Below, in pieces: positions 52,868 to 61,290 of a stretch of 64,000 bases of DNA; the first letter of the stretch is position 1; every line of letters begins with the position of its first letter. The notes under the pieces were generated by a model. The model saw nothing but the letters and a program-made list of their open reading frames with translations. It did not search any database and was not told where the DNA came from. The DNA is from Kribbella sp. NBC_00382 (GTDB taxonomy: Bacteria > Actinomycetota > Actinomycetes > Propionibacteriales > Kribbellaceae). The DNA lies in assembly GCF_036067295.1 (NCBI RefSeq), contig NZ_CP107954.1:6510001-6574000 (forward strand), written 5' to 3'. The translations under genes and the position numbers were made by a program.

Positions 52868-53329
52868 ATGGAGATCCGACCGGCCACCACCGAGGACCTG
52901 GCCGGGGTGGTCGCCTCCAGCGCCGCTCTCTTCGCAGAAGACGCGGCGACGCGCGACCCACTCCGCAACGCCGGTTGGCCTGCTGCGCACGGCGCGCAAT
53001 GGTGTGCCGAGCTGCTGGGCGATCCGCAGGCGTTGGTGCTGGTCGCGCAAGTGGAGGGCGAGGTCGCCGGCCACCTGATCGGAATCTTCAGCGAACCGTC
53101 AGACATGTGGCTCGGCAGCAAGGCCGAGCTGGTGAGCATGTACGTGCGGGGCGACGTCAGAGGTCAGGGCGTCGGCGGACAGCTGGTGGACGCGTTCGTC
53201 GAGTGGGCCAAGGGCCGTGGAGCGGCGCAGATGAACGTGACCGCGTACGCTGACAACGCGACCGCCCTGCGGTTGTACGAGAGCCGTCGATTCGCACCGA
53301 AGTCGGTAACACTGACCGTCGACCTTTGA
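52868..53329 (+). CDS. GNAT-family N-acetyltransferase
   Basis: Acetyl-CoA-dependent transferase of 153 aa. Acetyl-CoA site VSMYVRGDVRGQGVGGQLV near residues 80-98 (RGQGVG), and NATALRLYESRRF near 125, the usual C-terminal helix and strand. Four bases after the PrmC-like gene, so likely in the same transcript. Substrate unknown. Confidence 0.9.
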   Translation: MEIRPATTEDLAGVVASSAALFAEDAATRDPLRNAGWPAAHGAQWCAELLGDPQALVLVAQVEGEVAGHLIGIFSEPSDMWLGSKAELVSMYVRGDVRGQGVGGQLVDAFVEWAKGRGAAQMNVTAYADNATALRLYESRRFAPKSVTLTVDL

Positions 53330-53379
53330 TCCGGTTGGGTGCGTCGTACCGCCTGATCGGGTAAATGGGTTGGCGGGCC

Positions 53380-53511
53380 GAGCTCGACGAGCTCGCCGCG
53401 GACGGTGGTGTTCGCTAGAAACTCGCCGCGATGGCTGAGCACATCCACGCGGCGGGCGGTGCGACCGGCGCAGCAGATGCCCTGGAGTCCTACCTCACCC
53501 AGAGCCGCTGA
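53380..53511 (+). pseudogene. Possible glycosyltransferase C-terminal remnant
   Basis: The frame reads ELDELAADGGVR, a TAG at 53416, then KLAAMAEHIHAAGGATGAADALESYL to TGA 53509-53511 when read through. This pattern resembles the last helices of macrolide-type UDP-glycosyltransferases. No catalytic part is present upstream, so it would be a decayed fragment. The rest of 53330-53590 shows no gene. Confidence 0.3.
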
Positions 53512-53591
53512 GCTGGTTCCACCGGCAGGAGTGCCCGCTGACCACTACCAACCTCGGACGGGTCGCGGCCGGGGTTGGTAGTTTGCGGCGC

Positions 53592-54563
53592 GTGGGCGAC
53601 TTGTGGGTTCATGGCGTGGACGCGTTGGACGACGACGCTGCCGCTCGGCTGGCCGCGCGGCATCCGGACTGGCGCTTCACCGACGGAGACGCACCGCCGC
53701 CGGGTGCGGCGTATGACGTATTGGTCGGCGGCCGCCCCAGCCCGGAGTTGCTGGCGGCATCCAAACGGCTACACACGTTGGTGATCCCGTTCGCCGGAGT
53801 GCCTGCGACGACCTCGGAGCTGTTGCAGACTCACCCGCAGATGGCGGTCCGAACGGTTCACCACACGGCCGGTCCAACCGCTGAACTCGCGCTCGGCTTG
53901 GTACTGGCCGCAGCCCGAGCCCTGGTCCCGGCGGATCAGGCGATGCGGACCGGCGACTGGACACCACGGTTCGTACCACCCCAGCCGACGATGATCCTGG
54001 CCGGGCATCCGGCGGTCGTCGTCGGCTACGGCGAGATCGGCCGGCGGGTAGCGCGTTCGCTGGTTGCCCTCGACATGGAGGTCCATGCCATCCGCGGCAG
54101 CATCCCGTCCCCGTACGTTGACGGTGAGGTGCTCGTACATCCGGTCCAGGACTTCGCCGAGATTGCCGGTCGCGCGCGGGTCGTCGTACTGGCGGCGCCC
54201 GCAACGGCCCAGACATCTGGACTGCTCAGTGCTGAAGTGATCGCCGGCTTGCCGACGCCGAGTGTGGTGGTGAATGTCGCGCGGGCGACGCTCGTGGATG
54301 AGAAAGCGCTCTACGACCGTCTGCTGACCGGAGAGATCGCCGCCGGCCACGACGTCTGGTGGAACGAGGCGTCCACGGCCGATGCCGCCACCGGGATAGC
54401 AGCATCGGCCGAGCCCTTCCATCACCTGCCGAACGTTGTCCTCAGCCCCCATCGCGGTGGAGGCTTCAGCCTCCGAGAGGTGCGAGACCTTCGCCTTGCC
54501 GAGGTCGAGAAGGTGCTGATCACACTCGCCGGAGTACATGGAGCAGATAGTCGCGACGGTTGA
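53592..54563 (+). CDS. D-isomer-specific 2-hydroxyacid dehydrogenase
   Basis: NAD(P)-dependent dehydrogenase of 323 aa. Nucleotide site VVVGYGEIGRRVARSLVALD near residues 140-159; the catalytic Arg in VVNVARATLVDEKAL; His in LSPHRGGG near 295; the acidic partner lies in VWWNEAST. GTG 53592 is chosen; TTG 53583 is equally possible because no clear ribosome site exists. Its 3' end overlaps the convergent GTPase gene by 44 bases. Confidence 0.85.
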   Translation: MGDLWVHGVDALDDDAAARLAARHPDWRFTDGDAPPPGAAYDVLVGGRPSPELLAASKRLHTLVIPFAGVPATTSELLQTHPQMAVRTVHHTAGPTAELALGLVLAAARALVPADQAMRTGDWTPRFVPPQPTMILAGHPAVVVGYGEIGRRVARSLVALDMEVHAIRGSIPSPYVDGEVLVHPVQDFAEIAGRARVVVLAAPATAQTSGLLSAEVIAGLPTPSVVVNVARATLVDEKALYDRLLTGEIAAGHDVWWNEASTADAATGIAASAEPFHHLPNVVLSPHRGGGFSLREVRDLRLAEVEKVLITLAGVHGADSRDG

Positions 54564-56505
54564 GCGGATCGTTGTCGGTACGCGGTCGGCTGGGGATCGG
54601 ACCAGTAACGGGTTGATAGCGCTCGAAGGACGACTCCAGCACGCCCTCGCCACGAGAGAGCGCGGGCAGCTGCTGCTCCAGCTGGTAGACGGCAGCCGCC
54701 GGAATCTCCCCTTCCAGCACTGACGTTTCAGAGCCCAACGCCGGTACCTGGGGAATCGCCCGGAGCCGAGCCAACGCAGCGAGTACGCCGCGCGCGGTGT
54801 CGGTCGGGATCTCCAACTGGAAGTGGTGCATCGGCTCGTGGACCGTCGTACCGGCCTGCTGTAGCGCCGTCATCAACACCAGCGGCGTGAGGTTGCGGAA
54901 GTCGCCCGCCGTGCTCGACATGCTCTTGTCGAAGACGGCATGCGCGTGACTCTGCCGCGCCGAGTAACCCGAGTGCGTCATCACCACCCGCGCGTCCGGG
55001 ATCTGCCAGCCATGGATGCCTTGCTGCAGCGTCTCGTGCACGGTCTCCTCGACCGCCTTGATGAAGGCGTACGGCATCGAGCCGAGCTCGACCTCGAGAC
55101 GGAAGCTGACTCCTTCGTTCACCGGCGCCGGCTCGACCCGCAGGCCGATGGTCGCGAGGAACGGGTTCGGATCCTGCTTGTTGAACTCGACCGCGGCCCC
55201 GATCCCGTCCAGCCGCTCGATGCAGATCGTCGTCGTCTCGCGGAACGTGACGTCGATCCCGAACTCGCTCGCCAGCGTCGTCTGGATGACCTCTTTCTGC
55301 ACCTCGCCGTACAGGGACACGAAGGTCTCGCCGCGGAGGTCGTCCTGCCGCAGATTGATCAGCGGGTCCTGCTCGGCGAGCTGGGAGAGCGCGACCTGCA
55401 GGTTGCCCTTGTCCGACGGCTTGACCGGCGAGATGACCGTCTCCAGCGTCGGGGGAGCGAAGTAACCGCTCTCTGCACCGATCCCCTCGACCCCGATCGC
55501 GTCACCGATCTGGATCTCACCGAGCCCCCACAACTTGCCGATCTGCCCCGCCGAAACCTCCGGCCGGGTCAGCACGGATCCACCGTCGAACACGCTGATC
55601 GACGTCACCTTCGACTCCCGATCGCCATGGAACCGCAGCCGGTCCCGGGTCCGGATCGCGCCGGAGAACATCCGCACGAACGCGATCTTCTCCCCGGCCG
55701 GACCCCGCTCGACCTTGAAGACCGACCCCGACACGGGTCCCTCGACATCGCCCTCGGCGGCCGGCAGCAGCTCACGGATCCCAGCGATCAACGCGTCTAC
55801 TCCGGCGCCCGTGATCGCGGACCCGAAGTACACGGGATGCACGAGCGCCCGCCGGGTCTGCTCGACGAGCTTGCCGCGCAGTACGTCGTACGACAGCGCC
55901 TGCTCGTTCTCGACGAACATCGTCAGCAGTTGATCATCATTGACAGCAAGTAACTCGATCAACGTTTGCGAAAAGTCCGAGTCTTCACGCCCGTACGGTG
56001 TGAAGCCGGCGCTCGCGGTGCCGAGACCGGTCGCCGCTCCCATCGCGATGACGTCGGCCGACAACCGCTCCGTGATGCTCGCCAGCAACTCCGGCGCCTG
56101 GGCACCACGCCGGTCGAGCTTGTTGACGAAGATCAGGGTCGGGATCCGGAGCCGTTGCAGCGTACGCATCAAGACACGCGTCTGCGCCTGGACACCCTCG
56201 ACCGCCGAGATGACGAGCACAGCGCCGTCGAGCACGCTGAGCGCCCGCTCCACCTCGGCGATGAAGTCCGGGTGGCCGGGAGTGTCGATCAGGTTGACCG
56301 TGACGTCGTCGATCGCGAACGAGACGACGGCGGACTTGATCGTGATCCCGCGCTGGCGTTCCAGCGCGAGCGAGTCGGTCTGGGTACTGCCGTCGTCGAC
56401 GCTGCCGACCTCGTCGATGACGCCGGCGGCGTAGAGCAGCCGCTCGGTCAGGCTCGTCTTACCGGCGTCGACATGCGCCAGAATTCCCAAGTTCAGTGTT
56501 CGCAC
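54520..56505 (-). CDS. Tet(M)/Otr(A)-type ribosomal protection GTPase
   Basis: EF-G-like translational GTPase of 661 aa. G1 LAHVDAGKTSLTERLL, switch I RGITIKSA, G3 LIDTPGHPDF, G4 FVNKLDRRGA, then domains II-V; the C terminus keeps the EF-G IV-like SGYSARQ/HAHAVF region that in Tet proteins displaces tetracycline. The length is close to Tet(M) (639) and Otr(A) (663). It may protect the ribosome from tetracyclines or rescue stalled ribosomes; the host may carry it intrinsically. GTG 56505 has only AAGGGA 11 bases upstream. Neighbour to an APH-like kinase transcribed divergently. Confidence 0.88.
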   Translation of the reverse strand: MRTLNLGILAHVDAGKTSLTERLLYAAGVIDEVGSVDDGSTQTDSLALERQRGITIKSAVVSFAIDDVTVNLIDTPGHPDFIAEVERALSVLDGAVLVISAVEGVQAQTRVLMRTLQRLRIPTLIFVNKLDRRGAQAPELLASITERLSADVIAMGAATGLGTASAGFTPYGREDSDFSQTLIELLAVNDDQLLTMFVENEQALSYDVLRGKLVEQTRRALVHPVYFGSAITGAGVDALIAGIRELLPAAEGDVEGPVSGSVFKVERGPAGEKIAFVRMFSGAIRTRDRLRFHGDRESKVTSISVFDGGSVLTRPEVSAGQIGKLWGLGEIQIGDAIGVEGIGAESGYFAPPTLETVISPVKPSDKGNLQVALSQLAEQDPLINLRQDDLRGETFVSLYGEVQKEVIQTTLASEFGIDVTFRETTTICIERLDGIGAAVEFNKQDPNPFLATIGLRVEPAPVNEGVSFRLEVELGSMPYAFIKAVEETVHETLQQGIHGWQIPDARVVMTHSGYSARQSHAHAVFDKSMSSTAGDFRNLTPLVLMTALQQAGTTVHEPMHHFQLEIPTDTARGVLAALARLRAIPQVPALGSETSVLEGEIPAAAVYQLEQQLPALSRGEGVLESSFERYQPVTGPIPSRPRTDNDPLNRRDYLLHVLRRV

Positions 56506-56689
56506 GCAGCTTCATGTCCCTTGAAGAGGAGGTATGGCCTTCCTGGGTGAACATGAAGTGAGGTCGCATTCCGTGCGCTCCTTGGCGAGAACTACTTGGC
56601 TGACGTGCTGTCATCCGGAGTACAGCAGAGAGCGCTCCCCGGCAGCAATCGGTTTTCCGCGCGCCCGCGGGTCGTCTACGGTTGGCGGA

Positions 56690-57475
56690 ATGCTCGATCC
56701 CACTCGCTTCGCCTCCATCGAACCCGTCCAGGGTTTTGTCGGTAACGAGAGTTTTCGGCTGCGGACAGACGCGGGGGAGACGCTGTACTACAAGTCGGGC
56801 GCGGCGGCCGCGATGTCGGCGGAGGTCTGGGCCTGCGAGCGCGCGCGACAGGCCGGAGTACTGGCTCCTGAGATTGTCGAGAGCGGACCCGGATACCTGA
56901 TCGAGCGTGCGCTGAAGGGGTCGGCATCGGCTGAGCCGGCCGTGCTGGAGCAGGCCGGCGGGCAGTTGCGGCGACTTCATGAGGTGGCCGGCGAAGGCTA
57001 CGGCTTCCTGCAGGAAGGGTTGCGGGATGACTGGCTCTCGGTGCTTGTGCGGCCGCTGGACAATCTCGAAGTACTGGCGGGAATCGTCGACGACGAGCTG
57101 GTACGCCGGTTGCGCGGGCTGAGGTTCGCGGATCGACTCACGCCGGTGGCGCCGCGGCTGCTGCACGGCGATCTGCATCCCCGGCATGTCTTTGCTGAGG
57201 GCAACCAATTCACCGGGTTCATCGACTGGGGCGACGTCGCCTTCGGGGATCCGCTGTTCGACCTCGGGCGGTTCTCGCGGGCGGGGGAGGCTGCGACGGA
57301 CGCTCTGCTGCGGGGGTACGGGATCGAACGCAGCGCCGAGCTGGACTGGACGCTGGCGTTCTATCGGACCATCTGGGGTGTGATGGCGATGCTCTGGGAG
57401 CATGCCGCCGGGGGAGACTGGTATGCCGCGCACCTCGAAGCGATCGCAGCGGATCTGCCTGTGCTCGAGAACTGA
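56690..57475 (+). CDS. APH/phosphotransferase-family kinase
   Basis: Small-molecule kinase of 261 aa with the aminoglycoside-phosphotransferase fold. Catalytic loop LLHGDLHPRHVF (Brenner motif HGDLHxxH) near residue 160 and Mg-binding GFIDWGDVAFGDPLFDLG near 182. The ATP Lys is in TLYYKSG. Substrate is unknown; homologues phosphorylate aminoglycosides, macrolides or metabolites. The frame is open to 56534, but ATG 56690 starts the recognisable sequence. Confidence 0.85.
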   Translation: MLDPTRFASIEPVQGFVGNESFRLRTDAGETLYYKSGAAAAMSAEVWACERARQAGVLAPEIVESGPGYLIERALKGSASAEPAVLEQAGGQLRRLHEVAGEGYGFLQEGLRDDWLSVLVRPLDNLEVLAGIVDDELVRRLRGLRFADRLTPVAPRLLHGDLHPRHVFAEGNQFTGFIDWGDVAFGDPLFDLGRFSRAGEAATDALLRGYGIERSAELDWTLAFYRTIWGVMAMLWEHAAGGDWYAAHLEAIAADLPVLEN

Positions 57476-57484
57476 AGGCGGCCG

Positions 57485-58066
57485 TCAGGTGGGCGGCGTG
57501 GGGCGCAGTAGGTCGATCAGATGGTCCAGGAGGTCCGCCGGCTCGTCCGGTAGCCGGAACTGGGACTGGATCTGCAGGCCGTCGGACAAGGCGATCAGCA
57601 GGGTGGCGATCTTCTCCGGATCCGCGGCGGTGCTGATCGTTCCGTGTGTCTGCCGGTCTCGAATGCCTTCGGCCAGCGCCTCGCGCAGCAGTTGGTAACG
57701 CTCCACGAAGTACTCGTGCGCGCCGTGCTGCGGATCGCCGGCCTCCGCCGAGAACGTCGAGTACAGCTGGACGAGGCCCGGAACGTCGGCGTTGTGCCGC
57801 ATGATGGCGCCGAGTTTGCCGACCGCATCGGACTCGTCGCCCAGGCGCGCCGTGTCCGCCTCGTCCCGCGCTCGCAGGACCTCCTCGAAGAGCTTCTCCT
57901 TCGACCCGAAGTAGTGCAGCAGGCCCGCCTCGCTCAGTCCGACGGCACCGGCCAGCTCGCGCGTCGACGTCTTGCGATAGCCCTGCCGGGCGATCACCTC
58001 GAGCGCGGCGGTCAGGATCTCCTCGCGCTTGGCGACTCCCTTCGCGTACGGGCCTCTTTTTGCCAT
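57485..58066 (-). CDS. TetR-family transcriptional regulator
   Basis: Repressor of 193 aa. Helix-turn-helix TSTRELAGAVGLSEAGLLHYF near residues 34-54, then GSKEKLFEEVL. Divergent from the GH3 beta-glucosidase with a palindromic site between them, suggesting that it controls this gene. In actinobacteria such TetR/GH3 pairs respond to plant or fungal glycosides (inference). Confidence 0.9.
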   Translation of the reverse strand: MAKRGPYAKGVAKREEILTAALEVIARQGYRKTSTRELAGAVGLSEAGLLHYFGSKEKLFEEVLRARDEADTARLGDESDAVGKLGAIMRHNADVPGLVQLYSTFSAEAGDPQHGAHEYFVERYQLLREALAEGIRDRQTHGTISTAADPEKIATLLIALSDGLQIQSQFRLPDEPADLLDHLIDLLRPTPPT

Positions 58067-58071
58067 GTCTC

Positions 58072-58094
58072 AAAACCTAGCATCACTCGGTTTT
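58072..58094. promoter_or_regulatory. Probable TetR operator before the GH3 gene
   Basis: AAAACCTAG-CATCA-CTCGGTTTT is an inverted repeat of 9-base arms with one mismatch. It fills the 47-base divergent spacer between tetR (start 58066) and the GH3 gene (start 58114), so it must overlap both promoters. TACAGT at 58101-58106 may be the -10 of a leaderless GH3 transcript. Confidence 0.6.
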
Positions 58095-58113
58095 CGCGCC
58101 TACAGTGAAACGC

Positions 58114-60537
58114 ATGAGCCCGACACCCGCTGACTTCACCGATCTCCTCGGTCGCCTCACGCTCGAGCAGAAGGTCCAGCTGCTCACCGGCCAGGACTTC
58201 TGGTCGACCCACCCGCAGCCCGGTATCGGGCTGCGGTCGATGGTGCTGTCCGACGGCCCGAGCGGTGTCCGCGGCCCGGTCTGGGACGAGCGCGACCCCT
58301 CGCTCAACCTCCCGTCCGCGACCGCACTCTCGTCGTCCTGGGACCTCGCCGTCGCCCACCGGTACGGCGTGGTGTCCGCACTCGAAGCCCGCCGCAAAGG
58401 CGTCGACATCGTCCTCGGCCCGACGATCAACCTGCACCGATCGCCCCTTGGCGGGCGTCACTTCGAGGCATTCAGCGAGGATCCTGTACTGACCGCCGAG
58501 CTCGCCGCCGCCTACGTGGCCGGCGTACAGGAGCTCGGCGTCGGCGCCACCCCGAAGCACTACGTCGCGAACGACTTCGAGACCGACCGCTTCACCGCCG
58601 ACGTCGTGGTCAGCGAGCGTGCGCTGCACGAGGTGTACCTGCTCGCCTTCGAGAAGGCGGTCACCGAATCCAAAGCGTGGCTGGTGATGAGCGCCTACAA
58701 CTCGATCAACGGCACTACCGCGTCGGAGAACGAACTGCTCGAGACTCCGCTGAACAGCGAGTGGGGCTTCGACGGCGTAGTCGTCAGCGACTGGACCGCC
58801 GTACGCAGCGTGGAGAGCGCGAAACACTCGCAGGACCTGGCGATGCCGGGGCCGATCGGGGCCTGGGGCGACGCCTTGGTCGACGCTGTGCGGTCGGGTG
58901 AGGTCGAGGAGAACGCGATCGACCGGAAGGTACTGCGCCTGCTCGCGCTGGCGGCCCGGGTCGGCGCCCTCGAAGGATTCGGGAAGCCGGTCGAGGTTCC
59001 GGAGGTCGACACCGTCGCCTTCGCGCGCTCGGCCGCGGCCGAAGGATCGGTCCTGCTGCGCAACGCCGATGAGCTGCCCTGGAACGCCGCCACCCTCCAG
59101 CGGATCGCGGTCATCGGGCATAACGCGCGGGACGCGCGGACCCAGGGCGGCGGTAGCGCGACCGTCATCCCGGCATCGGTGGTCTCACCGCTCGACGGAC
59201 TCCGTGCGGCGCTTCCTGACACCGAGGTGACGTACTCGATCGGCGCAGTGGTCCAAGAAGGTGTCTCCGAGTTGCCGTTGTCGACGATGACCAACCCGGA
59301 GACCGGCCAGCCCGGCGCCCGGGTCCGCTTCTTGGCTGAGGACGGGTCCGAGCTGTTCGCGGAGGATCGTTTCTCCAGCGCGCTCGTCTACCTCGGCGGG
59401 AACGCGCCGGTCAGCGACACGTCGGTCTTCGAGTTCCGTACGACGTACACGCCGGGGGAGTCCGGCGCAGTATTGCTCGGGTTCGCCTCGGTCGGCCGCG
59501 GCCGCATCTATGCGGACGGCAAACTTCTCCGTGAGGACACCGTCGTACCGGTCGGCACGGACCTCGGCGCTGCCCTGCTCTCACCGCCATCCACTTCCAC
59601 CCCGCTCGACGTGATCGCCGGCCAGCCGGTCGACGTCCGCGTGGAACTGGACCTGGCGAGGTCCGAAGGTGGTCTCGGAAACGCTCTGAGCATCACCGTC
59701 GGCGTCGAGCCGGACCGCTCGGACCCGCAGGCGCTGATCGACGAGGCCGTCGCGGCCGCCCGGGCCGCGGACGTCGCGGTCGTGGTGGTCGGCACCAACT
59801 CCAAGGTCGAATCCGAGGGCCACGACCGAACCACCCTCGCGCTTCCCGGCCGTCAGGACGAGCTGGTACGAGCCGTTGTCGCAGCGAATCCCCGGACGGT
59901 CGTGGTCGTCAACGCAGGCTCGCCCGTCCTGCTGCCCTGGCGTGGCGATGTCGCCGCCCTCCTGGTCACGTACTTCGGCGGCCAGGAGTACGGCAACGCA
60001 TTGGCCGACGTGCTCCTTGGCGTCGTCGAGCCCGGCGGCAGGCTCCCCACGACCTGGCCGCGTGATGAGGCCGATGTACCGGTCATCGACGTCACCCCGA
60101 AAGATGGGACTGTCCGGTACGACGAAGGCATCCACATCGGGTATCGCGCGTGGCTCCGCGCCGGGACCGAACCGGCCTTCGAGTTCGGACACGGCCTCGG
60201 CTACACGACCTGGTCGCTGTCCGGCCTCCGTGCCTCCGCGACCGCTGTCTCGGTGACCGTCCACAACACCGGCCAGCGATCCGGCAAACACGTGATCCAG
60301 GTGTACGCCGAACGCCCCGAAAGCACCGTGGATCGCCCGGCCCGGTGGCTGGCCGGCTTCGCCGTCGTACGCCTGGAGGCAGGCGAAACCAGCGAGATTA
60401 CCGTCCCCCTGCACCCCCATACCTTCGAGTACTGGGACAACGCATGGACGATCGAGCCCGGCACCTTCACCCTCCGCGGCGGCTCGTCGGTATCCGACCT
60501 CCCACTGTCGACCGAGCTCCAGGTCGGTGCGCCCTGA
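58114..60537 (+). CDS. Beta-glucosidase, glycoside hydrolase family 3
   Basis: Exo-acting retaining glycosidase of 807 aa, cytoplasmic (no signal peptide). TIM-barrel domain with substrate motif LGPTINLHRSPLGGRHFEAF split here around residue 105-125, PKHYVAND, and the nucleophile Asp in GVVVSDWTAV near residue 224. The second alpha/beta sandwich begins near 300 and is interrupted by a PA14-like insertion (about 395-520). NSKVESEGHDRTTLALPGRQ, then a fibronectin-like C terminus. This layout fits aryl/steroid or oligosaccharide beta-glucosidases. ATG 58114 is chosen over GTG 58105. Confidence 0.92.
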   Translation: MSPTPADFTDLLGRLTLEQKVQLLTGQDFWSTHPQPGIGLRSMVLSDGPSGVRGPVWDERDPSLNLPSATALSSSWDLAVAHRYGVVSALEARRKGVDIVLGPTINLHRSPLGGRHFEAFSEDPVLTAELAAAYVAGVQELGVGATPKHYVANDFETDRFTADVVVSERALHEVYLLAFEKAVTESKAWLVMSAYNSINGTTASENELLETPLNSEWGFDGVVVSDWTAVRSVESAKHSQDLAMPGPIGAWGDALVDAVRSGEVEENAIDRKVLRLLALAARVGALEGFGKPVEVPEVDTVAFARSAAAEGSVLLRNADELPWNAATLQRIAVIGHNARDARTQGGGSATVIPASVVSPLDGLRAALPDTEVTYSIGAVVQEGVSELPLSTMTNPETGQPGARVRFLAEDGSELFAEDRFSSALVYLGGNAPVSDTSVFEFRTTYTPGESGAVLLGFASVGRGRIYADGKLLREDTVVPVGTDLGAALLSPPSTSTPLDVIAGQPVDVRVELDLARSEGGLGNALSITVGVEPDRSDPQALIDEAVAAARAADVAVVVVGTNSKVESEGHDRTTLALPGRQDELVRAVVAANPRTVVVVNAGSPVLLPWRGDVAALLVTYFGGQEYGNALADVLLGVVEPGGRLPTTWPRDEADVPVIDVTPKDGTVRYDEGIHIGYRAWLRAGTEPAFEFGHGLGYTTWSLSGLRASATAVSVTVHNTGQRSGKHVIQVYAERPESTVDRPARWLAGFAVVRLEAGETSEITVPLHPHTFEYWDNAWTIEPGTFTLRGGSSVSDLPLSTELQVGAP

Positions 60538-60539
60538 GC

Positions 60540-61247
60540 TCAGTCGATGAGGGTGCCGATGTGAGCGCCTGAGCTGATCGCGGCGGCGGCGCCGTCGTGG
60601 TCGATGTCGAAGACGTGGAGGGGGAGTGCGTGGTCGCGGGCCAGGATGAAGGCGCTCTGGTCCATCACTCCCAGTCCCTTGTCGATGACTTCCTGGTAGC
60701 TGAGGCGGTCGAAGCGGCGGGCGGTCTCGACCTTGTTCGGGTCTGCGTCGTAGACGCCGTCGGTGCCGTTCTTGGCGACCAGCAGCGCGTCGGCGCTCAG
60801 CTCGATCGCGCGCTGGACCGACGGATAGTCGGTGGTGTGGAACGGCTGGCCGTTCCCGCAGGCCAGCAACACGATCCCGCCCTTCTCCAGGTGGCGCAGG
60901 GCGCGCAGCCGGATGTACGGCTCGGCGAGGTTGTTGATCGGGATCGCGGTCATCAGCCGGACGTTCTTCGCGCCGAGCGCCGAGAGCCGGCCGCGTAGTA
61001 GCACCGCGTTGATGACGGTGCCGAGCATGCCGATGTTGTCGGCCTCGACCCGGTCGATACCCCAGTCCTCGGCCCGGTTGCCACGGAACACGTTCCCGCC
61101 ACCGACCACCACGGCCACCTGAACGCCGGTCTCGTGCACGGCGATCACCTCACGGGCCAGATGGGTCAGGCTGTCGCTGTTGAAGCCGAACTCGGCCGAT
61201 CCCGCGATCGCCTGGCCGGACAGCTTGATGACAAGCCTTCGGTACAT
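60540..61247 (-). CDS. UMP kinase-like protein (PyrH paralogue)
   Basis: Amino-acid-kinase fold of 235 aa that phosphorylates UMP to UDP. YRRLVIKLSGQAI at the N terminus, the phosphate loop VAVVVGGGNVFRG, DNIGMLGTVINAVLL and AKNGTDGVYDADP are all PyrH-like. The standard gene sits in an rpsB-tsf-pyrH-frr cluster; here it stands alone beside GH3 and a recombinase, and the Gly-rich start has Gln in place of the usual Glu (LSGQ for LSGE). A second, divergent copy is therefore likely. Convergent with GH3. Confidence 0.87.
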   Translation of the reverse strand: MYRRLVIKLSGQAIAGSAEFGFNSDSLTHLAREVIAVHETGVQVAVVVGGGNVFRGNRAEDWGIDRVEADNIGMLGTVINAVLLRGRLSALGAKNVRLMTAIPINNLAEPYIRLRALRHLEKGGIVLLACGNGQPFHTTDYPSVQRAIELSADALLVAKNGTDGVYDADPNKVETARRFDRLSYQEVIDKGLGVMDQSAFILARDHALPLHVFDIDHDGAAAAISSGAHIGTLID

Positions 61248-61290
61248 CGGGTCTCCTCACAGCACTGCTCGATGGCGGGTCAGAAGCAAG

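Noticed and set aside
56459..56515. 18-codon out-of-frame ORF overlapping the start of the ribosomal-protection gene
   Set aside because: It could be an attenuation leader, but the purine-rich ribosome site is one base from its ATG and no terminator/antiterminator structure is seen.
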